A stretch of DNA of 28,782 bases from JAUVUV01 sp964548275 (GCA_964548275.1 CAZJQI010000055.1:1-28782); one strand, 5' to 3'; shown: positions 7,550-15,459, counted from the first letter of the stretch. Numbers and translations: made by a program. The notes: generated by a model from the letters alone, not told the origin.

Positions 7550-8068
7550 GTGGTTACTAAAAACGTTCGTGTAAACCAGCAGATTCGTATTTCGCCGGTA
7601 CGTCTCATTGACAGTGATGGATCACAGGTCGGTGTGGTTCCACTCGAGGAGGCCCGGCAGCGTGCACTGGAGCGAGACCTTGATCTTGTTGAGGTTGCTC
7701 CAACCGCTCGTCCCCCGGTATGCCGTATCATGGACTACGGTAAGTTCAAGTACCGGGAGAATAAAAAGGCCAGAGAGGCCAAAAAGAAGCAGCATGTGAT
7801 TCAGATGAAAGAACTTAAGCTGCGGAGCAAAATAGACGAGCACGATTTGCAATTCAAGTTGAGACACGCCCGCAAGTTTCTCGAGAAGCACGATAAGGTC
7901 AAAATTACCATGGTTTTCAGGGGACGTGAGGTGGTGCACAAAGATCTTGGGGAAAGGATTCTGCAGCGGGTCTATGACGAGGTTTCTGACCTTGCCGACC
8001 GGGAAGGCGAGATAAAAATGGAAGGCCGGAACATGATTTTGATCCTCACTCCCAAGTCTTTGTCCTGA
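7550..8068 (+). CDS. infC: Translation initiation factor IF-3
   Basis: The 172-aa protein matches IF-3 throughout. The N-domain begins NVRVNQQIRISPVRLID and includes GVVPLEEA and VEVAPTARPPVCRIMDYGKF. The lysine-rich linker and the C-domain (KELKLRSKIDEHDLQFK, then VKITMVFRGRE) follow. IF-3 binds the 30S subunit and controls start-site fidelity. The GTG at 7550 is only three bases from the AGGAGG at 7541-7546, which is tight, and an out-of-frame ATG at 7548 overlaps it. The frame is open back to 7505, where an ATC (7529) is the only other weak candidate. infC often uses unusual starts for self-control, so the true start deserves care. It leads the operon infC-rpmI-rplT-pheS-pheT. Confidence 0.96.
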   Translation: MVTKNVRVNQQIRISPVRLIDSDGSQVGVVPLEEARQRALERDLDLVEVAPTARPPVCRIMDYGKFKYRENKKAREAKKKQHVIQMKELKLRSKIDEHDLQFKLRHARKFLEKHDKVKITMVFRGREVVHKDLGERILQRVYDEVSDLADREGEIKMEGRNMILILTPKSLS

Positions 8069-8129
8069 GTTTGTTTACAGTTAATTTCACCTTCGGGTTA
8101 AGTCAAAGTTTTATGAGCGAGGAGTAAAT

Positions 8130-8324
8130 GTGCCTAAAATCAAAACATTGAGAGCGGCGGCGAAACGATTTAAAAGGACCTCAAGCGGCAAGATAAAGCG
8201 AAAGAAAGCTTTTGCCAGCCATCTCATGGCCAAGAAATCGCCTAAGCGCAAGCGTTCCTTACGCTCAGCAGGCCTGATAGACCGTAAGGACAAGTCCAGA
8301 ATCGATAAAATGTTGCCTTACTAG
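8130..8324 (+). CDS. rpmI: 50S ribosomal protein L35
   Basis: This is a 64-aa basic protein with the standard L35 pattern: PKIKTLRAAAKRFK at the N-terminus, then KAFASHLMAKKSPKRKRSLR. It starts at GTG 8130 with GAGGAG seven bases upstream. L35 is a late-assembly 50S protein. The gene lies 61 nt after infC and 97 nt before rplT, in the conserved infC-rpmI-rplT order. Confidence 0.97.
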   Translation: MPKIKTLRAAAKRFKRTSSGKIKRKKAFASHLMAKKSPKRKRSLRSAGLIDRKDKSRIDKMLPY

Positions 8325-8345
8325 TAATGATTAAGCTTTGAAAAG

Positions 8346-8366
8346 GAGCAGCGCGAAAGCCTGCTC
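8346..8366 (+). promoter_or_regulatory. GAAA-tetraloop hairpin in the rpmI-rplT spacer
   Basis: GAGCAG (8346-8351) pairs with CTGCTC (8361-8366). An inner GC-GAAA-GC cap and one bulged C complete the hairpin. It sits 22 nt after the rpmI stop and 56 nt before rplT. L20 is known to bind rRNA-mimic structures in its own operon in some bacteria, so this is a candidate L20 site or an mRNA stability hairpin. Confidence 0.4.
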
Positions 8367-8421
8367 AGCGAGATTTTAAATTTGGAGAAGAAAGTTTATC
8401 GAATAATATGAAAGGAATACC

Positions 8422-8772
8422 ATGCCGCGGGTAAAATCCAATGTTGCCTCACACAGGCGGAAAAAGAAGGTACTCAAGGCGGCCTCGGGTTACCGGGGAG
8501 CACGGAGTAAGCTGTTTTGTACGGCTCGCGAGGCGGTTGACCGCGCGTTGCGATACTCGTACATTCACCGGAAACAGAAAAAACGTGATTTCAGGTCTCT
8601 CTGGATCCAGAGAATCAATGCCAGGGCACGCCAGTTCGGTCTTTCCTACAGCCGGTTTATGGCGGGCCTGAACAAGGCAGGGATTGAAATCAACCGCAAG
8701 GTTCTTGCGGATATGGCAATAAACGATCCAGAGGGATTCGAGTTACTTGTCAAGGCAGCACAGGGAAAATAG
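8422..8772 (+). CDS. rplT: 50S ribosomal protein L20
   Basis: This 116-aa protein has the family signatures: PRVKSNVASHRRKKKVLKAA, GYRGARSKLF, then KKRDFRSLWIQRINARAR and GLSYSRFMAGL. It is of normal length. ATG 8422 follows AAAGGA at good spacing. L20 nucleates early 50S assembly and in many bacteria represses its own operon by binding leader RNA. Confidence 0.98.
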   Translation: MPRVKSNVASHRRKKKVLKAASGYRGARSKLFCTAREAVDRALRYSYIHRKQKKRDFRSLWIQRINARARQFGLSYSRFMAGLNKAGIEINRKVLADMAINDPEGFELLVKAAQGK

Positions 8773-8790
8773 GGCCTTCCTGCTTTTCCC
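8763..8790 (+). promoter_or_regulatory. Hairpin spanning the rplT stop codon
   Basis: GGGAAAA (8763-8769) and TTTTCCC (8784-8790) form a 7-bp stem with the rplT TAG at the start of its loop. No T run follows, so it is unlikely to be a strong terminator. It may slow or partly end transcription, or protect the mRNA, before the 250-nt spacer to pheS. Confidence 0.35.
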
Positions 8791-9023
8791 GACCCTGGAC
8801 GTGTTTGCGGCCGGGTGCTGATCTATCAGCCATTCTTTTTTCCCGAATTAGTTTACCAGATAAAAGTTGTCATAGCACAAGTGCATTCGGATTGCTGTTT
8901 TCGTTTCCGGAAGCTCTTGGATAATAATCTCCGGGAGGATGGCAGGCATTATGGTATGGATCAGCAGGGACCTCTATTTGGCTTGCTGGAGAAAAAACAT
9001 TTTCTAAGCAAAAGGTCGATAGA

Positions 9024-10052
9024 ATGTCGGCGTATCTGAAAAAGATCGAAACTTTTGCAAACCAGGCACCAGAGCGCATAAGTGAGGCGAAAAGCCTGGA
9101 GGAACTTGAAACCTTGCGCCTGGAGTATCTGGGCCGCAAGGGAGCAGTCACGGAGATCCTTCACAGCCTCGGACGGGTTTCTTCTGAGCAGCGGCCGGTG
9201 CTTGGCAAGCGTGCTAACGAGCTTAAAAAAGAAATCGACCGCCTTATCAAGGCCCGCGAGGCGGAACTGGAAAGCGAGCAGTTCGACCGCGAAATTGCCA
9301 AACACAGGATGGATGTCACCCTGCCCGGCTTTAAGCCCTGGACCGGTTCGATCCATCCATTGAACCAGACCACGGCGTGGATCAATGAAATTTTCTTTTC
9401 CATGGGTTTTAGCCTTGCCGAGGGTCCCGAGGTAGAGGATGAGTTTCACAATTTTGAAGCTCTGAATACGCCCGCTGACCATCCTGCCCGGGACGTTCAG
9501 GATACTTTTTATCTTGAGGGCGGACTTCTTCTTCGTTCCCACACCTCCCCGGTACAGGTACGTCACATGCAGGCACACAAGCCCCCGGTGCGGATCATCT
9601 CACCTGGTCGCGTTTTCCGCCGGGACACTCCGGATGCCAGCCACAGCCCTGTCTTTCATCAGGTTGAGGGCCTTTATGTAGATGTACACGTCACTTTCGG
9701 CGACCTCAAGTACACTCTCGAACAGTTTGCTGTGCAGCTTTTCGGCCCGGCGGGAAAACTCCGCTTTCGCCCATCCTTTTTTCCGTTCACCGAGCCAAGC
9801 GCAGAAGTGGACTGCCAGTGCGTGTTCTGTAGCGGGAAGGGTTGCAGGGTATGCAAGGGAACCGGCTGGCTCGAACTTCTCGGCTGCGGCATGGTGAACC
9901 CCAATGTTTTCAAGGCGGTAGGCTACGATCAAGAGCGCTGGACCGGATTCGCCTTCGGCCTAGGTATCGACAGAATCTGCATGCTCGTTCACGGGATAAA
10001 CGACGTCAGGCTTTTCCTTGAATCGGATGTCAATTTTCTTTCACAGTTTTAA
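9024..10052 (+). CDS. pheS: Phenylalanine--tRNA ligase alpha subunit
   Basis: This 342-aa protein is the catalytic class II aminoacyl-tRNA synthetase subunit. The N-terminal coiled coil (about residues 1-85) includes RLEYLGRKGAVTE. Motif 2 is GRVFRRDTPDASHSPVFHQ (about 193-211) and motif 3 is GFAFGLGIDRICML (about 312-325). A zinc-ribbon-like cysteine group (CQCVFCSGKGCRVC, about 255-268) lies before motif 3, as in many bacterial PheS. ATG 9024 has an AAAGG-type site nine bases upstream. pheT follows after 31 nt, and the two products form the alpha2-beta2 enzyme. The 251-nt spacer after rplT shows small hairpins but no T-box core that I can recognise. Confidence 0.97.
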   Translation: MSAYLKKIETFANQAPERISEAKSLEELETLRLEYLGRKGAVTEILHSLGRVSSEQRPVLGKRANELKKEIDRLIKAREAELESEQFDREIAKHRMDVTLPGFKPWTGSIHPLNQTTAWINEIFFSMGFSLAEGPEVEDEFHNFEALNTPADHPARDVQDTFYLEGGLLLRSHTSPVQVRHMQAHKPPVRIISPGRVFRRDTPDASHSPVFHQVEGLYVDVHVTFGDLKYTLEQFAVQLFGPAGKLRFRPSFFPFTEPSAEVDCQCVFCSGKGCRVCKGTGWLELLGCGMVNPNVFKAVGYDQERWTGFAFGLGIDRICMLVHGINDVRLFLESDVNFLSQF

Positions 10053-10083
10053 ATATACCAACATGTAACGGCGAAAAAGTCGG

Positions 10084-12477
10084 ATGAATATCAGTTACAA
10101 CTGGCTGAAAAGTTTGATCGATTTTGATCTGGACCCGCACGAGCTGGCCGAGCGTCTCACCATGAGCGGCCACGAGGTTGAGGAGATGTCCTATCTCGGC
10201 GAGGGGCTTGAAGGGATAGTGGTGGGCCGTGCAGCTGGCATCAGGCCACACCCGGATGCCGACAAGCTGAAATTGGTGGAAGTGGATTGCGGCCGAGGCG
10301 AGAATGTCGAGGTGGTCTGTGGTGCGCCCAATGTTAAACAGGGCGGTTTATATCCGCTGGCCCTCCAAGAGACCACTCTTCCGGGCGGGTTCAAAATCAA
10401 GAAGACGAAAATAAGGGGCGTGGAAAGCTGCGGAATGCTCTGTTCGGAAGCCGAGCTCGGGCTGAGTGATGATGCCGCAGGGCTGATGGAACTCGATTCA
10501 GGCCACGAGCCCGGCACGCCGCTTGCCGCTGCTATCAGCCGTGACGACTGGCTTCTGGTGCTCGAGATTACCGCCAACCGCGGCGACATGTGGAGCCATC
10601 TGGGTGCTGCGCGTGAGTTGCAGCCTTTCGCCGGTAAAAACCTTACCCTGCCGCCCTCAGATTGCGAAGAAAGAGGGATGGAAATTGAAAGCCTGACCTC
10701 GGTGAAAATCGAAGACCCGGTTGGCTGCCCGCGTTACATGGCCCGGGTGATTCTCGATGTCAAGGTAGGGCCGTCGCCACGCTGGCTTGTCGAAAGGCTG
10801 GAGGCGGTCGGGCAGCGCAGTATCAATAATATCGTGGATGTCACCAACTATGTCCTTTTCGAGCTGGGACAGCCGCTGCATGCATTCGACATGGACAAGC
10901 TCGAGGAAAAGCGTATCGTTGTGCGAAAAGCCAGAAAAGGGGAAACGATTTTAACTCTTGATGAAATAGCCCGCAGGCTGACCACAAAGATGACAGTTAT
11001 CGCGGATGCGCAAAAGCCTGTGGCAGTGGCCGGGGTAATGGGCGATAAGTTCACCGAGGTGGATGAGAATACTGCCTGCGTGCTGCTCGAATGCGCCTAT
11101 TTCGATCCGGTTACCAACCGCCGCACAGGCCGTGCTCTGGGCCTTTTTTCCGAGGCCTCCCGGCGTTTCGAGCGCGGCACGGACTACGGCCTGATGCCTT
11201 ATGCGGTGGACCGTGCGGCGCGCCTGATCGCCGAGGTTTCCTCGGGCACAGTAGCCAAAGGCGTTATCGACATTTACCCCTCGCCGATTCAGGATAAAGT
11301 GGTGGAGCTGCGACCCTCAAGGGTTAAGAGAATGCTTGGAGTGGAGTTTGATGAGAGCGAAATAAGAAAGTGGCTCGAAGGGATTGATTTTCGTGTTGCA
11401 AAGAAAGAAGGTGGCGTATTTGAAGTGCAAGTTCCCACTTGCCGTACTCTCGATGTCAGTGGCGAGGAAGACCTGATTGAGGAACTCGCCCGCTTGCGCG
11501 GTTACGACAGGATCCCTGTACCCTCACGGATGGATATTACACCCGAGGCCGGAGGCCGCGAGAACTACAACAGGGAAATGAACCTGCGCCACGTTCTCTC
11601 GGGGATGGGCTTTCAGGAAGTGATGACAACTTCATTTGCCGATTCGCAGTTCATTGAGAAGATCTACGGGCCGGGCCGTTTTGCGCCAATGAAACTGGAA
11701 TCCCCGATCTCCAGCGATGAGGATGTACTCAGGCCGTCGTTGTTTTCCACCTTGCTTGCCTGTGTCAAACGCAACATCAACCAGCGCAATATGGATCTGA
11801 GGCTGTTCGAGATCGGCAATGTGTTTACTCGTAAGCCTGGAGAAAAGGGAACCGGGGAGCAGAAACACCTGGGGATCGCGGCTACCGGGGGCGAGTGTCC
11901 CGTTCACTGGAGCGGGTCTCCCCGCCAGTTCGATTTCTTCGCGCTCAAGGGTGTGCTGGAATCGCTTTTTTCCAGACTCAAGCTCCCGGCCCCGGTGATC
12001 ACTGAGGATTCCGAGCCTGTATTGCATCCTGGCGAGGCGGCGGATGTTTTTCACGAGAATGAAAAAGTTGGCCTCCTCGGCCGTCTAAATCCTTCCCTGG
12101 CCCGCGAATGCGACCTCCCTGAGGACATTTTTTTCCTGGAACTGTATCTGGAACCCCTGCTTTCATCCATAAGCACGCCGGTTTACAGGGAAACTTCGCC
12201 TTTCCCCGGTGTCCGGCGCGATCTCTCTATTCTGGTGGGTGAGACTACCACCTGCGCAGAACTGATAGAGGAAATACGGCAGGGCTCTGCTCTTGTGACC
12301 GATGTCACGGTTTTCGACCTCTACCAGGGGGAACATGTGCCAAAGGGCAAGAGAAGTCTGGCCATGTCGGTCCTTTTCCAGAGCAGGGATCGCACCCTGC
12401 GGGATGAAGAGGTCGACAGAATTTTTAACGGACTTTTTCAAAAACTCGTGAAAAAGTTCGGCATCCAGCCGCGATAA
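10084..12477 (+). CDS. pheT: Phenylalanine--tRNA ligase beta subunit
   Basis: The 797-aa length is normal for bacterial PheT. Domains in order are the EMAP/tRNA-binding domain (about 39-148, with HPDADKLKLVEVDCG), the B3/B4 editing domain (about 210-380), the B5 domain (about 405-475), a catalytic-like core (about 485-690, with GDKFTE before it and SPFPGVRRDLS after it) and the C-terminal FDX-ACB anticodon-binding domain (about 705-797). It clears mischarged Tyr-tRNA and holds tRNA for PheS. The start ATG 10084 has only a weak upstream site, consistent with translation coupled to pheS. Confidence 0.97.
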   Translation: MNISYNWLKSLIDFDLDPHELAERLTMSGHEVEEMSYLGEGLEGIVVGRAAGIRPHPDADKLKLVEVDCGRGENVEVVCGAPNVKQGGLYPLALQETTLPGGFKIKKTKIRGVESCGMLCSEAELGLSDDAAGLMELDSGHEPGTPLAAAISRDDWLLVLEITANRGDMWSHLGAARELQPFAGKNLTLPPSDCEERGMEIESLTSVKIEDPVGCPRYMARVILDVKVGPSPRWLVERLEAVGQRSINNIVDVTNYVLFELGQPLHAFDMDKLEEKRIVVRKARKGETILTLDEIARRLTTKMTVIADAQKPVAVAGVMGDKFTEVDENTACVLLECAYFDPVTNRRTGRALGLFSEASRRFERGTDYGLMPYAVDRAARLIAEVSSGTVAKGVIDIYPSPIQDKVVELRPSRVKRMLGVEFDESEIRKWLEGIDFRVAKKEGGVFEVQVPTCRTLDVSGEEDLIEELARLRGYDRIPVPSRMDITPEAGGRENYNREMNLRHVLSGMGFQEVMTTSFADSQFIEKIYGPGRFAPMKLESPISSDEDVLRPSLFSTLLACVKRNINQRNMDLRLFEIGNVFTRKPGEKGTGEQKHLGIAATGGECPVHWSGSPRQFDFFALKGVLESLFSRLKLPAPVITEDSEPVLHPGEAADVFHENEKVGLLGRLNPSLARECDLPEDIFFLELYLEPLLSSISTPVYRETSPFPGVRRDLSILVGETTTCAELIEEIRQGSALVTDVTVFDLYQGEHVPKGKRSLAMSVLFQSRDRTLRDEEVDRIFNGLFQKLVKKFGIQPR

Positions 12478-12534
12478 AGAGAGAAAAGGGCAATTATTCA
12501 TCCACGCCAGCTTTGATAGAAGGAGGGTGTGAAA

Positions 12535-12783
12535 ATGTCGGAAGCTCTGGCAAAACTCGAATCTAAAATTAAACAGCTTCTCGACTCAATGGGATCCCTC
12601 CAGGCCGAGAACAGATCGTTCCGTGCCCTTGCCGGTGAAAGTAACGGTAAGCTGTCCAGACAGCAGGTTGCCGAGCGCATTGAATCGTTGAGGCGCGAAA
12701 AGGAAAAACTGGAGAAAAAAATGTCGCGCCTGCAGCAGGGAATTTCCAGGGTTCTGGATGAGCTTGATAAGCTGGAATCATAG
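12535..12783 (+). CDS. zapB: Small coiled-coil protein, ZapB-like cell division factor
   Basis: This is an 82-aa all-helical protein rich in Leu, Glu and Lys. Heptads run over nearly its full length: ALAKLESKIKQLLDS at the start, then RIESLRREKEKLEKKMSRL. The size and coiled-coil nature match ZapB, which works with ZapA at the FtsZ ring. ATG 12535 is eight bases from AGGAGG; the in-frame GTG at 12529 is too close. Its place before zapA supports the name. Identity among short coiled coils is weak evidence by itself. Confidence 0.7.
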   Translation: MSEALAKLESKIKQLLDSMGSLQAENRSFRALAGESNGKLSRQQVAERIESLRREKEKLEKKMSRLQQGISRVLDELDKLES

Positions 12784-12792
12784 CAGTCGTCA

Positions 12793-12820
12793 TGAGCCGC
12801 TGGCTCACACTGAAATAGTG
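12793..12820 (+). terminator. Tandem hairpins after zapB (possible weak terminator)
   Basis: TGAGCC-GCT-GGCTCA (12793-12807) is a perfect 6-bp hairpin ten bases after the zapB stop. CACT-GAAAT-AGTG (12808-12820) follows at once. The downstream DNA is T-rich (TGTTTTGTTTTC) but not a clean T run, so termination is possible but may be inefficient. Confidence 0.4.
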
Positions 12821-12835
12821 AAAATGTTTTGTTTT

Positions 12836-12867
12836 CTGTAGAGGCGCGCGGCCGTGCGCCCCTACAG
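12836..12867. repeat. 32-bp imperfect GC palindrome (REP-like)
   Basis: The palindrome is CTGTAG-a-GGCGC-g-CGGCCG-t-GCGCC-c-CTACAG, centred on CGGCCG. Only two symmetric positions are mismatched. It resembles the very common dispersed extragenic palindrome with TGTAGGGGCGCACGGCC. It lies in the 320-bp spacer between zapB and zapA. Its copy number in this genome is not known from this window. Confidence 0.6.
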
Positions 12868-13026
12868 GTGGTTTTTACCGAAACCATGGAATAACGTACC
12901 TTTGGTCCATTATTTTCGGAGCCGGACAATGGAATTTTTCGGCGCTGCCAATCCAGGAAGATTTATCCTGTTGACTTAATGATCCGTTTAATATACATTT
13001 TTAAAAAAGGGTAGAAATTTGATTTG

Positions 13027-13055
13027 TTTACATAAATTGCTTTAATTTTTAATCT
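13027..13055 (+). promoter_or_regulatory. Sigma70-like promoter upstream of zapA
   Basis: A TTTACA -35 box (13027-13032) and a TAATCT -10 box (13050-13055) are separated by 17 bp in a markedly AT-rich stretch, about 50 bases before the zapA start. It could drive zapA together with the 6S RNA that follows. Confidence 0.5.
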
Positions 13056-13103
13056 TACACAGGGTCAATTTCAGTAATCACGACAGGTTACGAATAGATC
13101 GCT

Positions 13104-13427
13104 ATGGTCGAAGATAAAGCAACCTCAACCAGAGTTACAATTTTCGGGGAGACTTATAGTATCAAAAGTCAGGCTGAACCGGAATACACAAATAAGGTAG
13201 CCGAACACGCAGATCGAACTATGCACATGATTAAAAAGCAGGTGGGTTTGCAGGATCCTCTTAAAATAGCGATTTTAGCGTCTATGTCGATAACCGATGA
13301 ACTTTTTCAGGCCAGAGAGACAGCAGTGAAAAAAAGTGAGGAACTGGAAAACAAGTATAGTTCCTTAATCAACCTCATTGGAGTCTATTTGGAAGGAAAC
13401 AAGGCAGAAGAAGTGCTCTCAGGATAA
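13104..13427 (+). CDS. zapA: Cell division protein ZapA
   Basis: This 107-aa protein shows the ZapA fold. The N-terminal strand region is RVTIFGETYSIKSQAEPEY, then the helix KVAEHADRTMHMIKK, the LKIAILASMSITDELFQA segment and a C-terminal coiled coil. ZapA binds FtsZ and bundles filaments at midcell. ATG 13104 has no clear Shine-Dalgarno site, so initiation may be weak or leader-dependent. The neighbours are a ZapB-like gene upstream and a 6S RNA 43 nt downstream, the same linkage as zapA-ssrS in many bacteria. Confidence 0.95.
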   Translation: MVEDKATSTRVTIFGETYSIKSQAEPEYTNKVAEHADRTMHMIKKQVGLQDPLKIAILASMSITDELFQARETAVKKSEELENKYSSLINLIGVYLEGNKAEEVLSG

Positions 13428-13469
13428 TCATATCTGCCCAAAGAAAGATCATCGAGACCGGGAATAATT

Positions 13470-13638
13470 CTCCCCGTCTGTGCGTGATTAACAAATTGAT
13501 CCGACAATATGCAAATGGGAGCCGACTCTGACGTTTGACCACATGCCCCAGCAAGACTCCGGGGACTTGGGTATTTCGGCAGGAGGCACCCACCCTATTT
13601 TTTAGGGGTTCAATATGTTACTCACGTGCGACGGGGAT
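13470..13638 (+). ncRNA. ssrS: 6S RNA (RNA polymerase regulator)
   Basis: The RNA lies just after zapA, where 6S RNA is found in many bacteria. A long, interrupted closing stem is visible: CCCCGTC (13472-13478) with GACGGGG (13630-13636), then GTG with TGC, CGTGA with TCACG, TTAAC with GTTA, and ATTGA with TCAAT. An unpaired bubble follows on both sides. The apical stem uses GGGAGCC (13517-13523) with GGCACCC (13585-13591), and a C/G-rich terminal hairpin lies in between. About 170 nt, a bubble flanked by two stems and the GGGAGCC...GGCACCC pair fit the family. A T-rich tract (ATTTCTTTTT) after the closing stem may terminate it. Function is known from the family: it mimics an open promoter and binds sigma70 holoenzyme. 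Ends are approximate. Confidence 0.85.
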
Positions 13639-13825
13639 TTCTTTTTAGCAACACAACTCTGGAAGGAGGAAAAAACCGGGCGTGTTAGCTCCTGGTAAAA
13701 TGGGCTTTAAAGAAAAAATCCTTGCAGTGAAAAGCCTGGCAGTTACAACCACATTCGCTGAAAGGTTGAGCTTTCAATATTCCAAATATCTTGGAGCCGG
13801 TTTGATTTTCAACCGCTTAATCAAA
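13639..13825. other. Spacer between 6S RNA and rny
   Basis: A GGAAGGAGGA site occurs at 13661-13670. A GTG frame at 13682-13882 begins 12 bases later and overlaps the rny start, but its translation shows no recognisable family and the spacing is poor. I leave it uncalled. An imperfect dyad TTTGATT (13801-13807)/AATCAAA (13819-13825) sits at the right end. Confidence 0.45.
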
Positions 13826-13855
13826 ATAAAGTTAACGTGGATAAAGTTAACGTGG
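13826..13855 (+). repeat. Perfect 15-bp tandem duplication before rny
   Basis: ATAAAGTTAACGTGG occurs twice back to back (13826-13840 and 13841-13855), each unit holding the GTTAAC palindrome. The second copy ends in the GTGGAG that serves as the rny ribosome site. The duplication may be a recent slippage event or a tandem protein-binding site. Confidence 0.9.
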
Positions 13856-13862
13856 AGAATAA

Positions 13863-15437
13863 ATGGACGTACTATTGAGTAATTTAATTCAACTCATCGG
13901 GTTACTCGCTGTTGCCGTAATCGTTTTCCTTCTCGGGTATTGGGCGAGCAAGAAAGTAGCTCAGGGCAAACTTAGCGATACCGGAATGCTTGTCAAAAAA
14001 ATGCTGGATGATGCGGAGAAGGACGCGGAAAATATTAAAAAAGCCGCTGAAATAGATAGTAAAGAGAAATACTATCAGGCGAGGATCAATTTCGAGAAAG
14101 AAACCGAGGGCAAACGCAAGGAGTTTGAGGGAATCCAGCGCACAATTCACGAGCGAGAGTTGAATCTTGATAAAAAGCTCGAGATAGTTGAAAAAAAGGA
14201 GAAGGAAGTAGCCAGGATGAGCGAGGAACTTCTCGTTCGGGAGCGGGTGGTCAAAAGCAAGGATGAAAAGCTGACCCAGTTGATCACAGAACAGAACGCA
14301 CGTCTGGAGCGGATTGCCGGTCTGAGCGCCGAGGAGGCCAAGCGCGAGCTGATCGAGAATCTCATAGAGGAGGCGCGCGTGGAGGCAAGCCAGTATGTCA
14401 AGGACATCAAGGAGAAAGCCAAGCGTGAAGCCGAGAAAGAGGCCAAACATATTATCACCCTCGCCATCCAGCGTTGTGCCGCGGACCATGTGGTCGAGTC
14501 CACAGTTTCCGTGTTGAACTTGCCTACTGATGAAATGAAAGGCCGGATTATCGGCCGTGAGGGCCGCAATATCCGCTCTTTCGAAATGGCCACCGGGGTA
14601 GATGTGATAATCGACGACACCCCTGAGGCGGTGATACTATCCGGTTTCAGCCCGATCCGCCGGGAAACCGCGCGCCTGGCCATGGAGAAGCTGATCGCTG
14701 ACGGCCGTATCCACCCAGGGCGTATAGAGGATGTGGTCGATAAAAGCCGCAAGGAAGTAGAGGAGAAAATCCAGCAGGCCGGGGAAGAAGCTTGCTACGA
14801 GACAGGTGTGCACGGCCTTCATCCCGAGATGGTTTCACTGCTGGGAAGGCTCAAGTTCCGTACCAGTTACGGCCAGAATAACCTTCAGCACGCCAAGGAA
14901 GTCGCTCTGCTTTGCGGCCTGATGGCAGCCGAACTGAAGCTGGATGTGGATCTTGCCAAGAGAGCGGGCCTGCTTCACGATATCGGCAAAGCAGTGGACC
15001 ACGAAGTCGAGGGCACACACACTGAAATCGGTATCGAACTGGCCAAGAAATACAACGAACCGGAAGAGGTAATCAATGCGATCGCCTCTCACCACAACGA
15101 CACCGAACCCGACACATTGATCTCCGTGCTGGTCCAGGCAGCTGACGCTCTTTCCGGTGCACGTCCCGGGGCACGCCGCGAAACTCTCGAAACCTATATC
15201 AAACGCCTTGAACACCTCGAGCAGATTGCCGATGGTTTCAAGGGGGTGGAGAAAGCCTATGCGATTCAGGCCGGCCGGGAGATCAGGGTGATGGTAAAGC
15301 CGGAGGAGGTGGATGACTCCTACAGTGAAGTCATGGCCGGGGAGATCGCGCGGAGAATCGAGAAAGAACTCGAGTATCCGGGACAGATCAAGGTGCTGGT
15401 GATTCGCGAAACCCGATCAATAGATTACGCAAAATGA
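13863..15437 (+). CDS. rny: Ribonuclease Y
   Basis: This 524-aa membrane-anchored endoribonuclease starts mRNA decay. An N-terminal transmembrane helix (about residues 5-27) leads into a long charged coiled coil (about 35-190). The KH domain (about 205-275) has GRIIGREGRNIRSFE and DVIIDDTP. The HD domain (about 335-435) has the metal motif LLHDIGKAVDHE, then HTEIG and ASHHND. The RNase Y C-terminal domain ends with PGQIKVLVIRETR. ATG 13863 has GGAG six bases upstream. ymdB follows after 22 nt, the pairing found in many bacteria. Confidence 0.98.
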   Translation: MDVLLSNLIQLIGLLAVAVIVFLLGYWASKKVAQGKLSDTGMLVKKMLDDAEKDAENIKKAAEIDSKEKYYQARINFEKETEGKRKEFEGIQRTIHERELNLDKKLEIVEKKEKEVARMSEELLVRERVVKSKDEKLTQLITEQNARLERIAGLSAEEAKRELIENLIEEARVEASQYVKDIKEKAKREAEKEAKHIITLAIQRCAADHVVESTVSVLNLPTDEMKGRIIGREGRNIRSFEMATGVDVIIDDTPEAVILSGFSPIRRETARLAMEKLIADGRIHPGRIEDVVDKSRKEVEEKIQQAGEEACYETGVHGLHPEMVSLLGRLKFRTSYGQNNLQHAKEVALLCGLMAAELKLDVDLAKRAGLLHDIGKAVDHEVEGTHTEIGIELAKKYNEPEEVINAIASHHNDTEPDTLISVLVQAADALSGARPGARRETLETYIKRLEHLEQIADGFKGVEKAYAIQAGREIRVMVKPEEVDDSYSEVMAGEIARRIEKELEYPGQIKVLVIRETRSIDYAK

Positions 15438-15459
15438 TTTACAGGCAAGGAGCCATTTA

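Noticed and set aside
8773..9023. T-box leader for pheST
   Set aside because: No specifier-loop/antiterminator core such as the conserved T-box sequence was found; only short hairpins are present.
13470..13638. Signal recognition particle RNA
   Set aside because: The conserved GGAAGGAAGCAGC-type apical loop of 4.5S RNA is absent; the bubble and long closing stem fit 6S instead.
13682..13882. 66-aa small gene between 6S RNA and rny
   Set aside because: The ribosome site is 12 bases away, it overlaps the rny start, and the tandem duplication lies inside it; no family is recognised.
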